A stretch of 64,000 nt of DNA from Phialocephala subalpina (lineage: Eukaryota > Ascomycota > Leotiomycetes > Helotiales > Mollisiaceae). Position numbers and translations under genes: made by a program. The stretch covers positions 595,314 to 659,313 of the forward strand of contig FJOG01000031.1 of assembly GCA_900073065.1 (NCBI GenBank). The letters run 5' to 3'. How positions within the stretch are numbered: position 1 is the stretch's first letter; each line of letters starts with the position of its first letter. A model generated the notes under the pieces. It made no database searches and was not told where the DNA came from. It was given only the letters and a program-made list of their open reading frames with translations. Shown here piece by piece: positions 55,384 to 64,000 of this stretch.

Positions 55384-57761
55384 AAAAGAAGTCGAGGAAA
55401 GAATTCGCTCGAACTCTTCAACATAGGCGAATTCGATCACTCGAGGGCTTGTTTCAAACCTAGTTTATGAAGATGGGGATGCGATATTGAACGACTTGAT
55501 TCCCCAGCTCACAGAATTGGGAGAGCTAGAAAAATTCCGATCATCTTCGCTCGAAGATTGACCGATAAACCTGGACAGGGGTTGGTCCTTGACCAGGAAC
55601 CAGACTTGGCTTGCAGGGGGAGTCTGCTGAGGGGATTAATCAACTAGAGGAGATGAGATGAACAATTTGGTAAGGAAGGCACCAAAGCGTGCGAACTGTG
55701 GAGAATTGGGGTTGTGGAGCTGAGGGGAAGAGAGACGGGGGAATGGCCATGTCCCCAGACTCGGTCATCATTGGACTATTGCGAATGTTGGCTAGGAAGA
55801 ATGAATGAGATTGAGATGGAGTCGAAAGTCAATGCTCGAACGTGGAAGCGAAGTTCAAAGGATGTGCAAGCCCTAGTTACGAAAGGGAAAGATCTCGGGC
55901 CGACACTTGGCCCGCGTTTACCACGAAAAGAATTTGCCGCTGCATGGGATGTGACTACCAGGCTCGGTCAATTTTCACCGTGTGCTGGAACTGCGGGGTT
56001 CCCCACGTAGACCAGCAGAGGATGTGCGGAGTGGTGGTGGTCGAATGACCGGCCATTACTCCGAGAACTCACAAGAGTGGAAACGCAACATCAACCAGGA
56101 ACCATGCACACTTCGATCGCCGACCTTTCAATTACCCAAATTTGAACGACTTGTTAGTTATGCATTCCCACTTTACTGCTTGGCATCCTTTCCTGCCTTG
56201 CCTGCAAGCTTCTCTGCCTCCCCAATCCTCTTCTCCAGAACCTTCTGAATACTTCATAAGCAACCTTCACAATATCCTCTTCCTCCTGCCCCATGATCCT
56301 TCGCAACGTCCTGCAATCTTTGCAGCGTAGGTCGAAAGCAAAGAAGGAGGGGAAGTGCTCTTTTAAGCTCCAGGAAGAAGGAAATGTAAGCGATGCCTAA
56401 TTAGGCGTTACCAACCAACACGTGAGGACGAGGAAACAGGTAGATGTGAACGTCCTAGCTTGGTTAGCCAGTACTCTTTTTGGGGGGTAGGAGGTTATTT
56501 AATGGCCCGCTAGGAAGGGGTTCGCCTTAGCCTCCATGTCAATCCCTGAAACACCAGCGTGTCTATCTGTCCATCCTCCCGTTGTACTTGCGCCTTGGCG
56601 TTGTCAAAAATGCGCTAACCCGCGCTCCCGTGAAGCAGAATGCCAGAAACAGAAACGACATCTGAACCCTCGTACACGCGTGGATGAACACCGAGTCATC
56701 ATAGAGTTGACAACATTCACAAGATCGTCAACGTCAAATAAATGCTTCCGATCCTCACCGGGATGGGTGATGGCTTACCCAGCGCGCGCGACTCACCTGG
56801 GTGAGGGCGGCGACGAGTCTTGGATCCCCCAAAGAGAAAAATGTGCAAGTTTATATGTTGTTGGGTGGGGATGTACGACAGTACACGTGACATGTAGGCC
56901 GATTTCCTTCTCCAGCACCATGTAAAAGGGTTAGGGTTAGGGGGTTCAATGGTATTGGTGTCTGGTAGGTAAGTACCATTTGAAGGACACATCAAGTGAG
57001 GCCTCTGAGGAAAGAGTAAGTATGAAGACCGGCAATGGAGCCATCCCGGTATGATAAGTACCGACATTGTCGCGCCGAATCAACGTCTCTGTTCAATCCA
57101 GTGCCTGAGGTGGCATGAGGCAGTAGTTCCTCAAGCCTCAGTGGAGCATTCCATGATGAATTGTGTGGTTGCTCGTCCGAGCCTGAGCTTCAGTGGTAAG
57201 CTGATCTCCCAGCACAATCCTCAGAGAGTAGACCCAAGCGATCCCGAGTACTATAAGGTCCTCGTATCAGAGAGAGAGATGCTTCGCGTGTCATCCCTTC
57301 TTAACCCGTTCTCTCCTGTGCGGGGCGCGATGTTTGGATAAGTTTGGATTACTTCTCCCCTCAACGGCACGGTTTTCAAGATGTCCTGGTAGCTTGACCT
57401 CCCATGTGTTTGCCCTGCAAGTTGTATACTAGTTTGTCGGAACCACCTGTGAGGGCTAATCCGACCACCAGTCTTTGGCTCGCGAGGAACGGGTTGCAAC
57501 CCTCCCGTCGAGTACCCTTTGTAACGGTGCCAATTCGTCTTGGTCTGGGGTGCTCTTCCGATATAATCCCTCGGTCGGGGTTTCTACATACCGAGCGATG
57601 GTTGCTCTGCAGCGTATGTACCTAGGGGTCTGCCTTTCCACGTGCCGATCACCAGGTGGGATGTGCTCCCGCGAGCTTTTGAGGTCCCAGCCCATGAGGA
57701 TGTTTTATAGCATCGCTGCTTGCACACCTGACAGTTGCGTCTCTTGGTCTTTGCGGCCAGA
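55384..57761. other. long spacer with no supported gene
   Basis: Upstream of the GH106 gene. Short frames on both strands lack recognisable motifs. It contains the interstitial telomere-like motif at 56927-56944. I see nothing else. Confidence 0.45.
56927..56944. repeat. interstitial telomere-like TTAGGG repeat
   Basis: AGGGTTAGGGTTAGGGGG contains two full TTAGGG units, the usual fungal telomere repeat, far from any visible chromosome end. A similar tract (GGTTAGGGTTAGG) lies at 61124-61136. Confidence 0.6.
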
Positions 57762-57959
57762 TCTGAGTATTTTACGACACTACTGTCCGATATTCCTATC
57801 CAAGGTTTACAAGACCTTCTGAGTGTTTTACGACACTGCTGTCCGACATTCTTGTCCGAGGTTTGCACGACCTTCTGAGTGTTTTACGACATTCCTGTCC
57901 GAGGTTTGCAAGACCTTCTAAGTGTTTTACGACATTCCTGTCCAAGGTTTACAAAACCA
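57762..57959. repeat. tandem repeat, two 56-bp and two 43-bp units
   Basis: Units begin TCTGAGTGTTTTACGACA and end near CAAGACCT. The first two are 56 bp and contain an extra 13-bp segment with a second GTCCGA; the last two are 43 bp. Small differences are transitions. It lies downstream of the LINE fragment that is read on the minus strand. Confidence 0.85.
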
Positions 57960-58148
57960 ATCTAAGTGTTGTTTTGTCTAAAGTATACATCCGAGACCAC
58001 CAGCTACGAGCGGATCGCATTGGTCCCTTCCGATCCCAGCAGGATTTATCTCGTGGATTTTCAACTCCACCTATTGGTTCGAGCTGTACTTACGTGACCG
58101 CCCTCGTCTCGCAATGCCTTTTTTGACTGGCTGAATGTCATTTCTCAC

Positions 58149-58284
58149 GTGAGTTCTCAGACTTCTCTCAGGTCCCGTTGAGTTTTTCGACTTCCTAGGT
58201 CCCGTTGAGTTTTCAGACGTCCGAAGTCTAGTCAAGTTTTTAGACGTTCTAAGTCCAGTTGAGTTTTCGGACTTCCTAAGTCCA
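58149..58284. repeat. 27-bp tandem repeat, five units
   Basis: Units of 27 bp (first 28) share GTTGAGTTTTCGGACTTCC-type sequence. On the minus strand they stay open and give nine-residue repeats (such as TSENSTGPR). They lie 35 bp beyond the stop codon of the LINE reverse transcriptase, so they are probably in its 3' region. Confidence 0.85.
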
Positions 58285-58318
58285 GACACAATATTCGTAA
58301 ATTAAAGATTCTCTCGTC

Positions 58319-59645
58319 TTATTCATCTTCATCTTCATCTAACATCATTTCATCATATACTGCTCCCAATATACCCCGCACTTCCAACGCCTCCTCAAAT
58401 ACTTGCTTTGAGTGGCCTAAATTCAACCAAAAATCCCAGTTTGTGAACTTCTCTTTTCTTTCCAATTTTAACTCTTTGACTATCTTCCCTTTTACCTCTT
58501 TCTCTGCTCTTGATAGTTTCCCCCAGCTTCCCAATGCCGGACACGTCTCGTGACCGCGATGAAAGACCTCTCCACACTTGCAGATTGAACCTTCCGACAA
58601 GAAACTAAGCCTATACTTTAGCAATATCTCCTGCTCTTTCGGATTCGATCCTCGAAGACAAATATCCGCCAATCGCAATCCTGGTCCTCCTCGAGTATAC
58701 ATAGGAATGATCTTAGTTAGATGCTTCTCTCGGGCTTGTGTTTCGATCACTTTAACCCTCTTCTTCAACAAAAACCGGTCTAATGCCACTTGTGCTGTCG
58801 GCTCTAGCTTCACCGTGTCTTTGAAAATCTCAAAGTCTCGATCTGTTGTCAGTTCCGTCATCCACGCATACAGTTTTCCCGGTCTTCTCTCGGCGAGGAG
58901 TTGTCTGAGCGGATTCTCGTCTGGTAACTGCTCCAAGATCAACTGATACTTGGTAAAGAGATGTTGGAATCGATCTTTGAGTGTCGTGATCCCACATAAG
59001 TTCGCTGTCACATAATGCCGTCCGTTGCATCCCGAGATCCAGTTCATCAGCTCCTTCCATTGGGCGACGGCGGTTTCAAACTCCGGCATGTGACTCTTAG
59101 CCCACGCCCACACCAGCGGTCCCCCATACTCGAACATGGGCGCGATATGGATCTTGTAGACCATCAGACGGATTTTCGGGCCCCACGTATCACTTCTCAC
59201 CCCTAAGAATCCCGTGAGACCTACCGCAGCCGATATTCGCTGTTGCAAGAGCATGCCAAAGTCAATTCCCGTTGGTCGGACGGGAAACCCCAAGTACGTC
59301 ACGCAGTCCTTCCGCTCGACTTCTCGTCCATAGATCGAGAGCACGGGGATCTCGAATCGCGAGATCACTGCGCACTTCTCGGGACTCAACATGATCGCGT
59401 TCTTGTATGTCCACGCCTCGATCACTTGTAGGACCTTGGGTATGTCGACTTTACTATTGCAGATAAGGATGCCGTCGTCTGCATAAAAGTAGCAGAGGGG
59501 CATCTTCTCGATTCCTTCGTTGACCTGGGCCAACAAGTCATCGATGAAGATGTTGAAGAGCCATGGCGAGAGCGGCGAGCCTTGAAGGACCCCTCTAGTC
59601 CGCGCAAACCACCGGGTCACTCTATCTGTGACCGTCAATTGATAA
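58319..59645 (-). mobile_element. non-LTR retrotransposon (Tad-like LINE), 5'-truncated, C-terminal reverse transcriptase
   Basis: A 439-codon frame from about 59638 to 58319 starts inside the reverse transcriptase: TRGVLQGSPLSPWLF, then YFYADDGILI with the catalytic YADD box, KNAIMLSPEKCAV, VTYLGFPV, and further thumb sequence. A C-terminal cysteine/histidine knuckle follows (CKCGEVFHRGHETC) and the frame ends in an acidic tail. The endonuclease and RT motifs 1-4 are missing, a 5' truncation typical of LINE insertion. The frame has no stop codons, so it is young compared with the copy at 62.4-64 kb. Target-site duplications were not identified. Confidence 0.85.
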
Positions 59646-60205
59646 GTCCGTACTAGCTCATGAATTAACTTGCAAATTCATGAGCTATCACAACCCCTCA
59701 TGAGCTATCACATAATTCATGAACGAGTTCTGATCAGCTGGAATGAGAGTGACGATAATTAATTGTTCAAACAGATCGACGGGAGGGAGGCTCTCCCGTC
59801 TTCCAGCCCCCTTATTTACCCCGTTTCCAGCCCCCTTTCTTTGCCGAATCTCCTGATGTTTTGTTTGAACTCTCATTATACGATGTTTTAGCTTTCTCGC
59901 GAAGATATACTCTCATACCTCAAAAGAAGCTATCATAAGTGCGCCCGAGATCAAGATGATCTATGGCATTCGACTGCATCTTTTCCTAATTAAGGCACAT
60001 TAATTATCTTACGATCTAAGACTTGATTGCGATGCACGGCAAGTGCCATTCGATGCGAGTTAATGCAAAGTTTACTATATGACTCTAGCAAATCCCTCTT
60101 TTTTTAATCATTGCCCTCAACTTCTCCCCAATTTTACTTTCAAACATACCCTTATTTGAGGTCTTTTCAACCCACTCTTTTATCTTCTACTTTCACTTCT
60201 TTCTC
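59646..60205. other. spacer with a short palindrome and repeated TCATGAGCTATCACA
   Basis: TAGCTCATGAATT at 59654-59666 and its reverse complement at about 59675-59687 form a short hairpin at the 5' end of the truncated LINE. TCATGAGCTATCACA then occurs twice. No gene. Confidence 0.5.
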
Positions 60206-61027
60206 GTGGATATGCCAACCGCATATGTCGATTCAACGCTCAAATCGTTCGATATTACTAATCTCAACGCCACTCCTCAAGGGGCCACATTCATGCCGTC
60301 TTCCCCTTTTACTGCCTTAGGATCAAAGCAGCCAATCGACCCATGGCTAGCCAGTCTTGAGGATGAGTTCGATCAGATGCTTAAGGAGAGTCCCAATCGC
60401 TCTATCTTATCTCCTAATAAGCGCTATAACATGCAACATCACTTGAAACACCCGCTTTCTGGAGCTAGAGGTTCTACTAAAGCAGAGCGCAAAGTCGATG
60501 GCAACTTGAGGAATTGGACTATTGCCAATTTTGAGCTGCAAGACAACCAAATCTACCGCAAAGCTGGCCTCGATAAGAAGACTGGTACAATTTTCAAGGA
60601 GAGATATGCAGCTTGTGATTCAGATGCTTTGGAGTTAATCCAAAAGGTTCATATTGCTCTATATCATGCTGGTTAGTTACTCTCGCTTAACTCAAGGGCT
60701 TTACTAATTGTTTTAAGTGTCGACAAAACTAACCATCGGGTTCAAAACCTCTTTTACGGTATCACGAAAGTTGACGTGTCTTTTGTCAAGAAACGCTACA
60801 ATGTTTGTAAGCTAGCTACGACTTTGAAGCCGAAGGATTTAACTGTCAAGCCTATTATTCCCAAGAGCCCTATATATGAGCTAGTCGTTGACTTGATGGA
60901 CTTTACTAAAGAGCCAGACGGAAATATGAACTGGATTATACAGAAGAAGAACCCATTCACTAAGTATATTTGGTTGTCACCTCATGAGGATAAAGAGGCT
61001 ATATCAACTAGTCAGAATCTTGACTAA
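60206..61027 (+). pseudogene. integrase (rve)-type transposon protein relic
   Basis: From about 60206 a frame reads DMPTAYVDSTLKSFDITNLN and, further on, GNLRNWTIANFELQDNQIYR and LIQKVHIALYHAG, the start of an HHCC zinc-binding integrase N-domain. After a small non-coding segment with intron-like ends (60674-60718) the second half gives TNHRVQNLFYGITKVDVSFV, then YNVCKLA where the first Cys of CxxC is now Tyr (G to A). SPIYELVVDLMDFTKEPDG and NPFTKYIWLSP begin the catalytic core, which is cut off at 61027. The element is a fungal transposon with a retroviral-type integrase (Ginger or gypsy-related); the class is not settled. Confidence 0.6.
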
Positions 61028-62439
61028 TGGCTTGACGATTTTGGGCCAGTGCGTAGGATGTAAGTTTTTGCTATTCCTTGGCCATTCCATCTTGTACTTT
61101 TGCATAGCTTTAATACTAACCAAGGTTAGGGTTAGGAGTTCATATTTGCTATCTTCGACGCTGATAACTAGCTACATATTGAAGGTTGCCTTGGTGGTAT
61201 TCCGACTGTAGTGCTTTTTCGTCCAGATAATAACTACATCTCATACAAGATCCTTAGCTCCCATCGATATTTCCCAGCATAATCGAGCAAACCGCAAGTT
61301 TGTCTAATATTAGTACGTCATTATTAGCCCGTAGTAGTCTGGTATTGCCGCTGGCGGAAAGAATAATAACTTTTCTAGATATAGCCCATATCTATAGGGG
61401 TATTATCTAGCACTACCTGTAGATCTGTTTACTACCCGCCCGAGAGTTAGTCAGGAAGAGCGATATTCCCAATCATTTGACAGAGAGGAGGCATATCAGA
61501 TAACCTAGTCTTATCTAGAGACCGAGCCCTAGAACCTGCCCGTTGATTTACCCTCTTATCCTGTGGAGTCGAGTGCCTATGCATAGCTAATCCCTTTTGA
61601 TTTGGCTTTGCTACCCATGGTCCCATAAGATAGGAGTTCTACGTTTTCTATGGCGGTATATCCTCCGTGAGATTGTGTTTGATGATCGTCCCCTAGCATG
61701 CCCTTAAGACTTGTCCCAAAGCTTAGCTGGGTTTACTCGTCTTCACTTAAGTTTTCTCGCTTCCCGCGGCTTATTTCCTCAGTGACTTCCTCGCCACCTC
61801 TATAGCCTCCCGTTTTATCCCACGATCTTGGATTCTCGCTATTAGAACTAAGATAACTCTATTGAACCAGAGCGTGACCGTCTACTCCAGGGACGTCCAC
61901 CCCTTTCGACGGACAAAGTATACTAATAATGTTAAATTCCAGCTCTCGAGGCTTAACCCGGGTCGTATTACTCGTCTTAACCAAGACGACAGAGTAGAGA
62001 GATGCCACTGCCCCACTTATCGAGACTTCCTACTCTCCCAATCTAGCGATTTCACAAGCCCTTCGAGGCTATCCCATGATATCCCTCCTCACGTCCTCTG
62101 CTAACCGGAGCATATTTCGTCGTGCTTAGGACTAATATTCCTGACCCCCTCCCCGCAGCTAATATCATCTACTTCTTCGAGCCGTTACGCATGCTTAAGC
62201 ATAAATAGTTACGCATGTTTAAGCACGAACAATTACGCATATTTAAGCAAGGGAATTATATGCCACCCACACTCGATCCCCTTAATTAGCTGAGTTTAAC
62301 GATATCCTAAGTCAAATTGGGTTGGTTGAGGGCGCTCCAAACTGCACTAATAGGGCGCTAATAGGGCGTCGCCCTTTTTGCGATGTGCAATAAAAGACTT
62401 TTTACGTATGAGGTTATATTAGAAGTTAGCATAGAAAAC
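61028..62439. other. no gene recognised; interstitial telomere-like motif and repeat traces
   Basis: Contains GGTTAGGGTTAGG at 61124-61136 and the 19-bp string shared with 44941-44959 at 62377-62395. A repeated TTACGCATRTTTAAGCA-like phrase occurs three times at about 62185-62250. No coding frame is supported. Confidence 0.45.
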
Positions 62440-64000
62440 TAGGCTAACCCTAAAGTATCTATCGTTTGGGTTGCTTTGTAAACCTACCGTAGCTACTTCT
62501 GGATCTTTAATAAGATGAAGATCACGTGTTATACCCGACCCGAATTGAGCAGATAATCGATATTTGTAAACTTACACCCGAAAAAGGGCAACTTGGATTT
62601 TATCTCTTGCTTTAAGCGTTATTTGATTCGAATTAACCGAAAGGGATAGTTTAATGCTAGGCAAATCTCGTGGCCTCGATGAAATCGGACTTCTGGGCCA
62701 CATGCACAGATGGCATTAAATATAAAGTTCCCCCGGCGGTATTGGAAAAGCATGCTTTGTGCTGAGACTGGAGCAGCTAACGAGATATCGGCCAAGAGTA
62801 AGCCCGGGACTTTGCGACTCTCTATCGGGATAAGGGAGGTAAGATAAGAGCTGAGAGATTCTGTGTGGATGGTGTGACGCAGCTCTGCGCGAAGGAAGCG
62901 GGCGAGGGCAATTCGGACGGTGGGTTGGAAGTTGGTTGTCTCTTTGAAGCGGGAGTAGCCTAGATCATCCCCAAGATGGTAAGTAAAGGACTGGAGACGA
63001 GAGTAAAAGTGTAATTGCCCGAGGAGTTACTTAAGAAGGCATCCGGGATTTATCTGCTCTACGATCATCTGATAAGCTGTGCTTAAGCGCTCAAATCGTC
63101 GTCTAGGTGTTAATAGACCGCAGAGGTTAGCTGTGACTAGATGCCGGTTATCTGAGGTATTAAAAATCCACGCCATAAAATCTTTGAACCCTGAACAAGC
63201 ACGATAAAATGCTTCTTGATGTTGGGGATGCTCCTTGGCTTATACCCACATTAGTAGAGCACCGTATTCAAATATTAGTACCAAGAATTGCTTATAGATC
63301 CGAAGTCGATATGCCGGACCCTAAGAGTTACTTTGAACTCCCAGCTAGTATACTCGCCTAACCGCAGCCTGGATCCGTTGCTCGAGGTGCTATTAGAAAT
63401 CGATCCCGTTTGCGGTCACGAGAAACCCAAGGTAAGTGTACGACTTGGCTTTCGGGATCTCTTGCCCGTACACGAGAAGGGAGGGAAGGTCCGATCGGGA
63501 AGTGACGATTGCACATTTGGCCGGGTTAAGGAAGATAGCATTTTCTACCGTTTAGTCCTCTACGACCCGCAATAACTGGGCCAGATCGGTCTTAGAGTGG
63601 GTAATGATCACGCTATCGTTGGCGTAGAAGAGGTAGAGAGGAATTCCCGGTGCGTGGGCATTAACCTGGTAAAGTAAATTATCCATAAAGAGATTAAAGA
63701 GCCACGGTGAGAGTGGTAAGCCTTAAAAGACCCCCCGTGACTGCGAGAACCAATCGGTGACGTGTCTATTGATTAGGATCTGGGACTTAAGGTTGAGAAA
63801 CATTAAGTCTTGGATTAAGCGTCGGAGTGCTCTTGGATATCCTCTCGCGGCTAACTTGGCGTCTAGCCGCTGGTGGTCGATCATATCGAAGGCCGATTTA
63901 AAGTCGAGGAAAACGGCCGTTGATCGTGCTTTAGACGAGAGGAGGGCGTGAATTACCGCGGTATTACTATATGTTAAGTAGCTCCGACGGAATCCTACTT
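62440..64000 (-). mobile_element. second copy of the same LINE family, heavily mutated, runs off right edge
   Basis: The minus strand reads, from the right edge, RRSYLTYSNTAVIHALLSSK, VFLDFKSAFDMIDHQRL (RT motif A), TDWFSQSRGVF, a stop, LPLSPWLFNLFMDNLL, FYANDSVII in place of YADD, and AIFLNPAKCAIVTS. It continues through LVTANLCGLL to a C-terminal CACGPEVRFHRGHEIC knuckle and ends at about 62441. Many TAG/TAA codons interrupt it, and the YADD-to-YAND change also fits G-to-A mutation. It aligns block by block with the copy at 58.3-59.6 kb, so the two belong to one family with very different decay. The 5' part lies outside the window. Confidence 0.82.

Noticed and set aside
56536..56925. 129-codon plus-strand frame
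   Set aside because: No domain, no splice partners and no coding-like codon pattern that I could see.
57762..58284. CRISPR array
   Set aside because: Units are contiguous imperfect tandem repeats without unique spacers, and the genome is eukaryotic.

Overview
The window is nuclear DNA of a filamentous ascomycete (Pezizomycotina). Genes carry short introns of about 45-120 bp with GTRNGY donors and CTRAY branch sites. Families are typically fungal: a flavin monooxygenase fused to a membrane cyclase, a FunK1 kinase, a DUF3638 protein and a siderophore transporter. TA-rich islands and relics whose stop codons are nearly all TAG/TAA suggest past repeat-induced point mutation (RIP). The order cannot be fixed from the sequence; Leotiomycetes or Dothideomycetes are plausible. 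One run of 456 Ns lies at 34257-34712.

Layout. (1) 1-8.0 kb: an exact 250-bp tandem duplication; an intact four-exon flavin monooxygenase/membrane-cyclase fusion (1891-4438, minus); a divergent second flavin monooxygenase broken by frameshifts (5630-6901); then an AT-rich island. (2) 8.5-19.1 kb: a gene graveyard with HLJ1-type DnaJ, DUF3638, hAT transposase, Tad-like LINE ORF1, two protein-kinase relics, FunK1 and an F-box-like relic. (3) 20-28.5 kb: an intact RING-type gene whose last codons and stop lie in a MITE-like terminal repeat, a frameshifted 2OG-Fe(II) oxygenase, a Myb/SANT gene with frameshifts, a second AT island and a broken AIF-like oxidoreductase. (4) 29.5-36.9 kb: a well-preserved block with a monocarboxylate-type MFS transporter, a divergent seven-exon siderophore transporter, the N gap with an MFS fragment, and an intact medium-chain dehydrogenase. 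(5) 37.7-48.3 kb: a RIP-decayed block with a P450, a secreted alginate-lyase-like enzyme, an SDR, an inositol-dehydrogenase-like enzyme and helicase relics. (6) 49.1-55.4 kb: two intact secreted enzymes on the minus strand, an alginate-lyase-fold lyase and a 1318-residue GH106-type rhamnosidase with extra modules. (7) 55.4-64 kb: interstitial telomere-like repeats, minisatellites, two copies of one LINE family and an integrase relic.

How the parts may work together. The intact lyase plus GH106 enzyme, and the decayed second lyase with sugar/polyol dehydrogenase relics nearby, suggest an accessory locus for degrading a uronate- and rhamnose-containing polysaccharide, half of it lost to mutation. 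The MCT-type and siderophore transporters share a divergent promoter with GATA-like sites, suggesting iron-responsive control. The two flavin monooxygenases suggest a reduced meroterpenoid-like biosynthetic pair. These pathway statements are inference; domain assignments come from motifs read directly in the translations.
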